A DNA stretch of 33,205 nt from CAIYXV01 sp035506255 (GTDB taxonomy: Bacteria; Margulisbacteria; WOR-1; XYC2-FULL-46-14; WPAF01). Below are positions 15,175 through 22,577 of the stretch, piece after piece. Under the pieces are notes generated by a model. It was not told the origin of the DNA. It did not search any database and saw only the letters and a program-made list of their open reading frames with translations. The position numbers were made by a program, and so were the translations under genes. How positions within the stretch are numbered: the first letter of the stretch is position 1; each line of letters opens with the position of its first letter. Where the stretch lies: contig DATJPS010000093.1 of NCBI GenBank assembly GCA_035506255.1, positions 1 to 33,205 of the forward strand. Direction: 5' to 3'.

Positions 15175-16059
15175 CTAATTGACCGTTATGTTGTATGAAC
15201 CTGTCAATTGACTGTTGGTGTGATACACAAGATAAGAGACGCTCCCGCCCGAGGTATTGACATGCGTCTGGGTGGTAGAGGTCCAGTCGGTGTTGGGCAG
15301 GCCGTTGACGGTGAAAGTTGCCGTACCCCAAGATGCTGGATAACATACGTATATATACTGAGAGGACGCGGCAATGTTGTTCACCGTCAGAGCGCGACTG
15401 GTGGCAAGCTGCTGATACCCAAGGGCGTTAATCCCGGCATCGTTAATCGTTGCGGATCCATTGACGCCAACATACCATTTCCACCTGAAATAAATAGAGG
15501 TGGAAGCGCTTGCGCTCCCTTGAGAGTCATACGCGGTCAGGTTATATGTACGGTCTGTGGTGTAAGTATTGGTATGAGTGTAGCTATGCGAACCGGCGGC
15601 GCCGGCGCCCAGAGAACCGATCCCATTGTCCAGAACTTCGTTCGTCATGGCTTTGTTGAGCACCCACTTTAGCACGGTAGAGGTAACGGTCGTCCCGTTC
15701 TCTAATATTGTCGTGGCGCTATCACCGGCGCCATTCGGGCTGTTAGTGAAATTGGAGATGCCGGGGCTCACATAGAGCAGGTGGTCGAGCGCCAAGCCCA
15801 CAGTGTTATAAGTGGCGTCGGCGTAAGGGAGCATCGTCGCGTCAAGGGTGGCGTTGTTGACCTTATAATTTGCGCCCAATACGATACTGAGGTTGCCTTT
15901 TGAATCGATCGTGGCAACGTTGGTGCCGGACGAGTTTTGAACGTTCATCCCGCTGCTCCCGTTAATCGAATCCAGTTTAACGCTGACGTTGGCGGCCAAG
16001 GAAACCGAAGCCAGAAGAGCGGTCAGAAGAATGGCAACAAAAAGTGTTTTTTTCTTCAT
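15175..16059 (-). CDS. Secreted fibre-like protein, array member B, with unique C-terminus
   Basis: The 294 residues start with a signal peptide (cleavage near SLA-AN). The second N-module type follows (VSVKLDSINGSSGMNVQNSSG), as in members C, D, E and I. Unlike the others it lacks the TLEVNGD/WIEVDPAY connector. A segment about alternatives and baselines (YADATYNTVGLALDHLLY) leads to a C-terminal domain with YIYVCYPASWGTATFTVNGL and SYLVYHTNSQLTGS. From memory, this resembles a domain of phage tail or baseplate proteins (YIYYAYP...ATFTVNG). AGGGGGA precedes the ATG. It has its own promoter at 16087-16115. Confidence 0.82.
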   Translation of the reverse strand: MKKKTLFVAILLTALLASVSLAANVSVKLDSINGSSGMNVQNSSGTNVATIDSKGNLSIVLGANYKVNNATLDATMLPYADATYNTVGLALDHLLYVSPGISNFTNSPNGAGDSATTILENGTTVTSTVLKWVLNKAMTNEVLDNGIGSLGAGAAGSHSYTHTNTYTTDRTYNLTAYDSQGSASASTSIYFRWKWYVGVNGSATINDAGINALGYQQLATSRALTVNNIAASSQYIYVCYPASWGTATFTVNGLPNTDWTSTTQTHVNTSGGSVSYLVYHTNSQLTGSYNITVN

Positions 16060-16086
16060 ATATTCCCCCTAAAAAAGATATTGAAT

Positions 16087-16115
16087 ATTATAGTTTAGAT
16101 GTTGCGGTTTGGCAA
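16087..16115 (-). promoter_or_regulatory. Promoter of array genes B and A
   Basis: On the minus strand, TTGCCA (16110-16115), a 17-base spacer and TATAAT (16087-16092) lie 28 bases upstream of the B start. The leader holds a clear AGGGGGA ribosome-binding site. Confidence 0.75.
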
Positions 16116-16168
16116 GCGGTAAATTAACTCTTTATACTCGATTTTAGTCCGCAAGCCGTTCGGCGTTA

Positions 16169-17128
16169 TCAGAGCGGTAAAGCGATATATTGGACCGAAA
16201 TGAAGCCGACATCCTTTTTATAGCCGGTTATCCCCCCCACGTAATCGGTGGTGATCCCCACGGTAAGCGTAGTACTGCCTGGGTTCACGAATTTCTTCGG
16301 TACGGGAAGATTCATATATAGCACCTTCTGAAAGTCTGGGGAATCACCGGTCAGGAACGGTATGCGGAAACTGGCCGGGTTGGATACCCCATCGCTGATG
16401 CTGATCTTAATGGTGGAGGGATTGATGTAGGGCGCCACGATCGCGCTGACGCCGACGACGATTATCCCGGTATTGAGCTCCGGTATAGTGAAGTTTGCAT
16501 TGTAGGTTTGGTTGGTGGTGTTGACAATGCTGGTAGGCAGGGGATCGGTGACCTTCACTTCCTGGGTGGTGTAAGCGGGGTCGACCTCAATCCATTTTGT
16601 ACCGTCATGGTAGTTCAGGCGGCTGGTGGCGCTGTCGAAATATATCTTTCCGGCGGTCCCGGGCGGAGCGGAAACGGCAGCGAGCCGCAGGTCCCCGTTG
16701 ACCTCGAGCGTCGACTGGGGAACGGTGGTCCCGATCCCGACATTCCCGCCGCTGGGGTTGATCAGGGTCGGAGTGGCGGAGCTGGCACTGTCAAGGATCA
16801 ATCTATTGGTAATACTTTGATAGAACAGGTCGGATTTGGTGGAGATCCCGTTCATGAAGGCAATGGACTGGCCTCTGCCGTTGGTGAAAGGGCTTATCTT
16901 GACGTATTTGGCGGTGGTGCCGATCCCAACTTCTCCGCTTATCATCGCGTTGCCGAGGGAATCGAATTGGTCAAGCGCAAACCCTCCCGAATTATTCAAA
17001 TTCAGCTTGCTGCTGCCGTTGCTGCTGTCGAGCGTTACATTGACGTCGCTGGCGTACGAAACCGATGAGAAGGTCAGAGCAAAGAGAAAGCAAGCCGAAT
17101 AGAGCAAAAGCTTTTTAATGGAGATCAT
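16169..17128 (-). CDS. Secreted mosaic fibre-like protein, array member C
   Basis: The 319 residues include a signal peptide (about 1-27, cleavage near SYA) and the DVNVTLDSSNGSSKLNLNNSG N-module. A short stalk with two VGIGTT motifs comes next, then STLEVNGDLRLAA, AGKIYFDSATSRLNYHDGT and WIEVDPAYTT. The C-terminal 115 residues form a beta-rich domain ending in ISVQYIALPL. It is one of the clearest examples of the shared architecture. The promoter places the transcription start almost on the ATG, so the mRNA may be leaderless. The function is unknown. Confidence 0.85.
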   Translation of the reverse strand: MISIKKLLLYSACFLFALTFSSVSYASDVNVTLDSSNGSSKLNLNNSGGFALDQFDSLGNAMISGEVGIGTTAKYVKISPFTNGRGQSIAFMNGISTKSDLFYQSITNRLILDSASSATPTLINPSGGNVGIGTTVPQSTLEVNGDLRLAAVSAPPGTAGKIYFDSATSRLNYHDGTKWIEVDPAYTTQEVKVTDPLPTSIVNTTNQTYNANFTIPELNTGIIVVGVSAIVAPYINPSTIKISISDGVSNPASFRIPFLTGDSPDFQKVLYMNLPVPKKFVNPGSTTLTVGITTDYVGGITGYKKDVGFISVQYIALPL

Positions 17129-17135
17129 TGGGCAT

Positions 17136-17165
17136 ATTGTACGACAGATCGCTTTTACAAGTCAA
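17136..17165 (-). promoter_or_regulatory. Promoter of array gene C (apparently leaderless)
   Basis: On the minus strand, TTGACT (17160-17165), an 18-base spacer and TACAAT (17136-17141) precede the ATG, whose first base is 17128. A start site 6-8 bases after the -10 box would fall at the start codon, leaving no room for a Shine-Dalgarno. Confidence 0.65.
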
Positions 17166-17180
17166 ACCGTTTGCGAGCGG

Positions 17181-18569
17181 TCAGAAGTAAAGGTCCCTTT
17201 CCCCTCCTTCGATCTGGCGGAGGCGGGCGGTGGTCCTTTCTTTCACGCTTTTATCTCTGATATCCTTTAAGTGCTGTGCGATCACCTTATAACCGAGCTT
17301 TTTAAGCCCATCGTCCGCGTAATCCGCCAGGTATTCCTTGAAGGTCAGGAGTGAATTGGGCAAGCAATATTTCCCGATCAACCCCGGCTTGGCCAAGTCC
17401 ATAAAGTCCTTGCCGACGCGGCCCAGACGGTAGCAGGCGGTGCAGAAGCTTGGGCTGTAGCCCATCTTCGATATGTCACGGATAACTTCCGCCAGCGAGC
17501 GGTTATCGCTGATCGTGAACTGACCGGCCGGTTTTTTCTTTAGCGAAGCTTTATACCCGCCCGGCACGGTGGATGACCCGGCGCTGATCTGGGATATGCC
17601 GAGCCCGATCACTTCGTTGCGCATTTTTGCCGATTCGCGCGTGGACAGGATCATTCCGGTATACGGGACCGCAAGCCGCAGTATCGCCACCAGTTTCTTG
17701 AATTCCAGGTCGGACACGGGGCGGGGCGCATGGGAGGTGAGGGGGGTGTTGGCCGCCGGTTCGATTCGGGGGACCGAGATGGTATGAGGTCCGACGCCAA
17801 AATCCTTTTCAAGCTGCCGCGCGTGATAAAGCATCGCCAGTACCTCGAACCGGTGGTCGTACAGGCCGAACAGCGCTCCGATCCCCACGTCATCGATCCC
17901 CGCCTCCATCGCGCGGTGCATGGCGAAAAGATGATAGTCATAATCCGATTTCGGGCCGGAGAGATGCATTTTGGCATAGGTGGCGGGATGATAGGTTTCC
18001 TGGAAAAGCTGGTAGGTGCCGATCTTTAATTTTTTAAGCCGCTTGAAATGGGGGACGGACATGGCGGCCACATTCACGTTGAGCCGCCGGATCTCTCCGT
18101 TCCCGCACTTGGTGGCGTAGATCGCCGGGATGACCTTTTCCAGATGTTCGATCCGCGAGGCGAGCGGGTCTTCCCCTGCCTCGAGCAGGATACGCTTATG
18201 CCCTTGTTTTTCCAGGATGACGACCTCTTCCTTTATCTCGTCGATCGTCAATCTTTTACGGCTCAGTTCGCGGTTGGTGCAGCGGAAAGCGCAATAGAGG
18301 CAATTATTGACGCAGTAGTTCGAGATGTAGAGCGGGGCGAAGATCACCAGACGGCGGCCGTAGATCCGCTCCTTCACCTTTTTGGCGGCCTGGAACATCC
18401 GTTCGATCGTTTTACGGTCCTTGAGATTCAACAGAACGGCAGCCTCTTCGGGAGAAAGGCCTTTAAGACGCAGGGAACGGGCGATGATGTCGCCGGCGGC
18501 GCGGGCGGAGGCATCTTTCGTCTTGCTAAGCAGAAGTTCGATCTTATCTTCGTTGATGAATGATCTCAT
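17181..18569 (-). CDS. hydG: [FeFe]-hydrogenase maturase HydG, radical SAM tyrosine lyase
   Basis: The product has 462 residues, the usual HydG length. The radical-SAM cluster motif is CVNNCLYC (Cys 86, 90 and 93). The C-terminal auxiliary-cluster motif is complete: CTAC at 376-379 and a third Cys at 402 (CX2CX22C). This C-terminal motif separates HydG from thiazole synthase ThiH. HydG cleaves tyrosine to make the CO and CN ligands of the [FeFe] H-cluster. The gene sits alone between two blocks of fibre-like genes, away from hydE, with its own promoter. The ATG at 18569 lacks an obvious Shine-Dalgarno. Its presence implies an [FeFe] hydrogenase elsewhere in the genome. Confidence 0.95.
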   Translation of the reverse strand: MRSFINEDKIELLLSKTKDASARAAGDIIARSLRLKGLSPEEAAVLLNLKDRKTIERMFQAAKKVKERIYGRRLVIFAPLYISNYCVNNCLYCAFRCTNRELSRKRLTIDEIKEEVVILEKQGHKRILLEAGEDPLASRIEHLEKVIPAIYATKCGNGEIRRLNVNVAAMSVPHFKRLKKLKIGTYQLFQETYHPATYAKMHLSGPKSDYDYHLFAMHRAMEAGIDDVGIGALFGLYDHRFEVLAMLYHARQLEKDFGVGPHTISVPRIEPAANTPLTSHAPRPVSDLEFKKLVAILRLAVPYTGMILSTRESAKMRNEVIGLGISQISAGSSTVPGGYKASLKKKPAGQFTISDNRSLAEVIRDISKMGYSPSFCTACYRLGRVGKDFMDLAKPGLIGKYCLPNSLLTFKEYLADYADDGLKKLGYKVIAQHLKDIRDKSVKERTTARLRQIEGGERDLYF

Positions 18570-18612
18570 AGCGATGGCCAGGACGAGGTGACGGATCTCG
18601 CGTGGTCGGCCT

Positions 18613-18641
18613 ATTTTATCATTTTTTCAATGATAAATCAA
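18613..18641 (-). promoter_or_regulatory. Putative hydG promoter overlapping an inverted repeat
   Basis: On the minus strand, TTGATT (18636-18641), a 17-base spacer and TAAAAT (18613-18618) lie about 44 bases before the hydG ATG. The same stretch contains a perfect 9-bp inverted repeat, TTTATCATT and AATGATAAA (18615-18637, 5-base loop), that covers most of the spacer and both boxes. It could be an operator; as it follows array gene D it could also act as a weak terminator. Confidence 0.55.
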
Positions 18642-18663
18642 CGGGCCATTATTGCCGGCCGTT

Positions 18664-19668
18664 CTACATCGGCAAAGGAATGTACTGGATGCTGAACGAC
18701 TTATAATAAAGCGTTCCGCCGGATACCGGCGCAAGGTAAAGGGTCAGGGTATTGGACGAACCTTTGAATTTTCTGGGGATCGGAAAAGTGACGTTGAATG
18801 GCACGTAGTATTCCCCATTTGGCGTTGCGTGTCCCACGCAAAAATACGCGTAATTGTTCGAGTCGTCTTTGAAATATCCCTGGAAATTACCATCGGTCCC
18901 GTCGATCATCCCGGAAAACGACGTGATAATTATACCGTTCGCGCTCGACAGTTCAGGTATGGTCACGGTGAATAGATCGGTTACCGGCCAGGCCGTGCCT
19001 GTGTCCGTGCCAAGCCAGGTCTCGATCGTGCTGGTCGTGTATGCCGGATCGACCTCGATCCATTTACTGCCGTCATAATAATTCAATCGGTTGGAAGCGT
19101 TGCTGTAATAGATTTTCCCCGCGGCCGCCGGCGGAGTGGAGGAAAGCCCAGCCAGTTTAACGTCCCCGTTCACCTCGAGCGTCGAACTGGGGGCCGTGGT
19201 CCCGATGCCAACGCTGCCCTGAAAATAATTTTTGCCGCCTACTCCAAAAAAAGCATACCCATTACTGCTGTTTGTCATGCCTTCCACGCCGTAATTCAAT
19301 CCGGAAAAGTTGCTTGCGTATCCGTAGATCCCGACCCCTAAAGTTCCGGTAGCTATTCCCTGGATCCCACTTTCGCTTGTTGCAGTGCTTAATCCCAAAA
19401 CCCCATAGGTCGATCCTCCCAGGACCCCGGAGGTATTGTTCGAAGGACTCGATCCGGTAACGGCGGAACCGCCCGTGCAATTAGAGCGGACCCTTCCCCA
19501 CGAATCAACCGTGGCGACCGCGCTCCCGGCCGAATTCCTTATTATCATACCGGTGCTGCCGTCGGCGCTGTCGAGCTTAACGTCCACGTTCGCGGCAAGA
19601 GAAGAAACGGGTAAAAGTATGATAAACGACCAGAAGAGCCAGGAGATCATGAATTTATTATTCATCAT
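18664..19668 (-). CDS. Secreted mosaic fibre-like protein, array member D (GV-G repeat stalk)
   Basis: The 334 residues start with a signal peptide (about 1-25, SLA-AN). The N-module VDVKLDSADGSTGMIIRNSAG and VATVDSWGRV follows. The stalk at 80-145 has glycine repeats of the GVLGGSTYGVLG, GIQGIATG and GVGIYGYASN kind, seen in other surface and phage fibre proteins. The connector VGIGTT, TLEVNGD (163-169) and WIEVDPAYTT (203-212) leads to a C-domain ending in SIQYIPLPM. It lies 12 bases after member E, likely in one transcript. A homologous decayed fragment lies at 21111-21227. The function is unknown. Confidence 0.85.
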   Translation of the reverse strand: MMNNKFMISWLFWSFIILLPVSSLAANVDVKLDSADGSTGMIIRNSAGSAVATVDSWGRVRSNCTGGSAVTGSSPSNNTSGVLGGSTYGVLGLSTATSESGIQGIATGTLGVGIYGYASNFSGLNYGVEGMTNSSNGYAFFGVGGKNYFQGSVGIGTTAPSSTLEVNGDVKLAGLSSTPPAAAGKIYYSNASNRLNYYDGSKWIEVDPAYTTSTIETWLGTDTGTAWPVTDLFTVTIPELSSANGIIITSFSGMIDGTDGNFQGYFKDDSNNYAYFCVGHATPNGEYYVPFNVTFPIPRKFKGSSNTLTLYLAPVSGGTLYYKSFSIQYIPLPM

Positions 19669-19680
19669 TAATCCCTTTGT

Positions 19681-20952
19681 TTACAGCGGTAACGCAATAT
19701 AATGGATCGCAACATTTTCCAGCATATGAGAGGTATAGGTGCCGCCGGGGGTCACCCTTAACCTCAATATCGTGTCGGTGCTTTTGATCTTGGCCGGAAT
19801 GGGGAAATTATGGTCAAAATTAAAAGCGGCATTGGCGACAGAAGCGTCATTGCCTACGCGGAACGATGCCTTCACGGTCGAGTTGTTCATTACTTCGAAC
19901 AGTAAATTGGTGTTCTCGTTCATGCCGTTAATAGATGTCCCTGATATCCCCGTGATTATTATCCCGCTTGAATTGATGGCGGAGATGGCGGTGTAGTAGA
20001 AATTGGTGGTACTGCCTTCAAACGAAGTTGAATTTCTATTTTCGGTCACCATCAGCGGGCTGGTGGTATATGCCGGGTCGATCTCGATCCATTGCGTGCC
20101 GTCCGCATAATTGAGACGGTTGGTGGCGGAGGAATAAAATATCCTTCCCGCGGTGGTGGCGGATGGGGTGGCAATGGGCGTGAGCCGCAGGTCTCCGTTG
20201 ACCTCGAGGGTGGAAACAGGATTGATGGTATTAATGCCTACCTCTTTTGAAGCAAAGTTACCGAAGATCAGGGGAGGGTTGGCAAAAGAATTGGCAATGT
20301 ACAACTTGTTGGAGCCGGTCTCGTTATAACCGGCCGAGTCCCCGAGCATGACATTCCCGCTGCCCGTGACATTGTAACCCGCGCTGTCTCCGACCGCGGT
20401 GTTGTGCGAACCGGATGAATTGATGTAGAGCGAGATATTTCCCACGCAGGTGTTATTCGTGCCGGAAGAATTTAAGAACTGCGCCGCATTGCCCATGGCG
20501 GTGTTGCATTCCTTAGTGCTGTTCTTTAAAGCAAGGTCACCCACCGCCGCATTGTAGTAGCCGTTGGTATTGGTGTTGAGCGCGTTATAGCCCACTGCCG
20601 TGTTGGAAAAACCGACCGCATTCGCCTGCAGGGCGCCGCTTCCGACCGCCACATTGTCCGTCCCAGCGGTGGAAGTGTTCCCTCCGGTGATGAACGTGTT
20701 GGTGTTTTTGTCCAATATTTTTACGGTGCCGGAAACATCGAGGGTCGCGGCGGGGCTGGTGACGTTTATGCCGACCCTGCCGCCCGATCCGACCCCCATC
20801 ACTTCCTGAGTATTATTGTTCAATATCGATAATCTGCTGGAACCATTGGAACTGTCGAGCGTAACGCTGACATTAGCGGCGAAAGAAAATAGTTGTAGAG
20901 ATACCACCATCAGACAAGCCGATCCCAAGATAGACCATGTGCTACGCTGCAT
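19681..20952 (-). CDS. Secreted mosaic fibre-like protein, array member E (YadA-like head repeats)
   Basis: The 423 residues start with a signal peptide (cleavage near SFA-AN) and the N-module VSVTLDSSNGSSRLSILNN. Roughly residues 85-220 are head repeats such as NTAVGYNALNTNTNGYYN and NTAVGDSAGYN, which resemble the left-handed beta-roll of YadA-type trimeric adhesins. Then come GSNKLYIANS, NPPLIFG, STLEVNGDLRL, WIEIDPAYTT and a beta C-domain ending in AIHYIALPL. Trimer formation is inferred from the repeats; no trimeric autotransporter barrel is present. AAAGGAG precedes the ATG, and a good promoter lies upstream. Member I is its closest relative in the window. Confidence 0.85.
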   Translation of the reverse strand: MQRSTWSILGSACLMVVSLQLFSFAANVSVTLDSSNGSSRLSILNNNTQEVMGVGSGGRVGINVTSPAATLDVSGTVKILDKNTNTFITGGNTSTAGTDNVAVGSGALQANAVGFSNTAVGYNALNTNTNGYYNAAVGDLALKNSTKECNTAMGNAAQFLNSSGTNNTCVGNISLYINSSGSHNTAVGDSAGYNVTGSGNVMLGDSAGYNETGSNKLYIANSFANPPLIFGNFASKEVGINTINPVSTLEVNGDLRLTPIATPSATTAGRIFYSSATNRLNYADGTQWIEIDPAYTTSPLMVTENRNSTSFEGSTTNFYYTAISAINSSGIIITGISGTSINGMNENTNLLFEVMNNSTVKASFRVGNDASVANAAFNFDHNFPIPAKIKSTDTILRLRVTPGGTYTSHMLENVAIHYIALPL

Positions 20953-20978
20953 GTTTTTCTCCTTTGATATTATCAGTC

Positions 20979-21007
20979 ATTATATAATGTGTAGCAGGTA
21001 TTTACAA
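20979..21007 (-). promoter_or_regulatory. Promoter of array genes E and D
   Basis: On the minus strand, TTGTAA (21002-21007), a 17-base spacer and TATAAT (20979-20984) lie 27 bases upstream of the E start codon, followed by AAAGGAG. Confidence 0.75.
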
Positions 21008-21110
21008 TAAAAAAGATAAAAAACACTTGCGCTAATTTAGCACGGTCGTCCGCTAAAGGCGAGCGGTTTATAAGCTCGGCTTGATACCGCGGTATTATTA
21101 TATATCCAGA

Positions 21111-21227
21111 TCAGGATGGGAGGTAATTGATATTACTGCCGTTAACGGCAAAAGAACCGCCCGAGCAATTCGTATTAACCCTTCTGTGGAAATCAAGTGT
21201 GGCAACGGCGTTGCCGGCGGAGTCCCT
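21111..21227 (-). pseudogene. Decayed fragment of a D-type fibre gene
   Basis: Directly after the stop of member F, the minus strand reads RDSAGNAVATLDFHRRV, then NCSGGSFAV, and stops at TGA (21111-21113). This matches member D residues 44-69 (RNSAGSAVATVDSWGRV, NCTGGSAV) with scattered changes. No start codon, signal peptide, connector or C-domain remains. It is best read as the relic of a tenth array member lost by deletion. The rest of the gap 20953-21240 holds the E promoter and AT-rich sequence with no other signal I can support. Confidence 0.7.
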
Positions 21228-21240
21228 GGTCCTTTCCTTC

Positions 21241-22446
21241 CTATAACGGCAGATGATGGAACATTACCGCGGAATTTGTAAGAGTGAGCGATGTATTGCT
21301 GGCGACGGAATCCATGCACGACACATCAAGATAGATGGTGGAGCCGGCGGTAGCTCTGACCGGGATGGGAAAAGTATATACAAAAGGACCATTGCTTGCG
21401 TTATAGGCATCGTATGGATATACAAAATCCGCGAGCAGATTTGAGCTGCCGGAACGGACCTTAATATCAAGATTATGGGCGGGGGAGCCGCCGGCACCGT
21501 ACGCAACAGCCATTTGCAATATCACAGAGGTGATTATGGAATCGTTGCCTGAAGGCAGCGTGCCCATGTTTACATGGGACGTGACCCCGTAAGCGACACT
21601 GCCTGCGTAGTACGAAGGCCCGGTCTTTAGCGCTTCTATACTGCTGGTCGTATATGCCGGATCGATCTCGATCCACTTGGAACCGTCCGCATAATACATG
21701 CGATTGGTTGAATTGGAGAAATACATTTTACCGGCGGCCGTATCAGTGGGGGTGGAAGTGGGAACCAATTTCAGATCGCCCTTGACCTCAAGCGACGCTC
21801 CAGGATTCGTGCTGTTGATTCCAACCTTGCCTGATGTCATGGCATATACTATGGGATTATTATTGACCTGTAACTGGAAATCATGATTAGTGGTCGTTCC
21901 AATGAAGCCCCTGACCGTGGAGGCGCCGGCGGCAAGCGCGACCGTTGTTCCGTTTGTGTTCGCCATTACTATGGAAGCGTTACCTGTTCCTGCATTGATC
22001 AGGCGGGCCACATCGTTCCCGGTGGTGCTCTGGTAAACATCTAGCTTGTAACCCGGATTTGAGGTCCCGACTCCAACATTATTAGCAGCTGTTTCAAGCG
22101 TGACCCGACCGCCGCCGCTGATCCATCCGCCCCCTTTTGCTGAGGATGAGTCCGCGACCCAGGTATTGCCGCTGTTAAGCCGGAAAGTGGTCGCTTCGGA
22201 GGAAACATAGCAGAGCATTCCGACCACGCGCCGAGAAGCGGGAATGCTGTTCATCGTGGCTTCATCGGAGACCACTTTGTATCCGCCGTTGATCTCGTCC
22301 TCATAGGCGGTAGGGAAGGTGTTGGTGCTGTCGCCCACCGTTACCGGCGCGGCGACGATGGTGCCGGTCCGGACGCTGGCATAGGCGGGAGAGAGAACGA
22401 GCAGGCATAGCATCAATAAAACGGCCAATTTGATCGAATTTTGCAT
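21241..22446 (-). CDS. Secreted mosaic fibre-like protein, array member F (SVRTGT-type)
   Basis: The 401 residues start with a signal peptide (about 1-23, AYA-SV). The N-module SVRTGTIVAAPVTVGDSTNT follows, then MNSIPASRRVVGMLCYVSS. The stalk includes GGGWISGGGRVTLET, NNVGVGTSNPG and ARLINAGTGNASIVM. The connector reads SLEVKGDLKL and WIEIDPAYTT, slightly diverged. The C-domain ends in AVMFHHLPL. It has its own promoter and a TTAGGAG ribosome-binding site. The function is unknown; surface exposure is inferred from the signal peptide and fibre-like repeats. Confidence 0.85.
   Translation of the reverse strand: MQNSIKLAVLLMLCLLVLSPAYASVRTGTIVAAPVTVGDSTNTFPTAYEDEINGGYKVVSDEATMNSIPASRRVVGMLCYVSSEATTFRLNSGNTWVADSSSAKGGGWISGGGRVTLETAANNVGVGTSNPGYKLDVYQSTTGNDVARLINAGTGNASIVMANTNGTTVALAAGASTVRGFIGTTTNHDFQLQVNNNPIVYAMTSGKVGINSTNPGASLEVKGDLKLVPTSTPTDTAAGKMYFSNSTNRMYYADGSKWIEIDPAYTTSSIEALKTGPSYYAGSVAYGVTSHVNMGTLPSGNDSIITSVILQMAVAYGAGGSPAHNLDIKVRSGSSNLLADFVYPYDAYNASNGPFVYTFPIPVRATAGSTIYLDVSCMDSVASNTSLTLTNSAVMFHHLPL
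22321..22380 (-). repeat. Conserved 60-base N-module block, copy in F
   Basis: All 60 bases are identical to the copy in G at 23670-23729. Similarity continues for about 150 more bases with few changes. Confidence 0.95.
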
Positions 22447-22477
22447 ATATTATCTCCTAATTTATCGGCGATACCGA

Positions 22478-22506
22478 ATTATAGATTAACGGCCAGCCAT
22501 TGGCAA
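22478..22506 (-). promoter_or_regulatory. Promoter of array gene F
   Basis: On the minus strand, TTGCCA (22501-22506), a 17-base spacer and TATAAT (22478-22483) lie 32 bases before the F start. Box sequences and spacing match the B promoter at 16087-16115. Confidence 0.75.
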
Positions 22507-22577
22507 CAGGGAAAGAGAATGTCATTCTATATAACGCGCAACGCCGGAAACCTACTTTCATCGATCATGCAGTTGGC

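Noticed and set aside
21081..21319. Short open frames of 66 and 73 codons covering the gap before gene F
   Set aside because: Neither shows similarity or a ribosome-binding site. The meaningful reading of this stretch is the D-type relic in a different frame.
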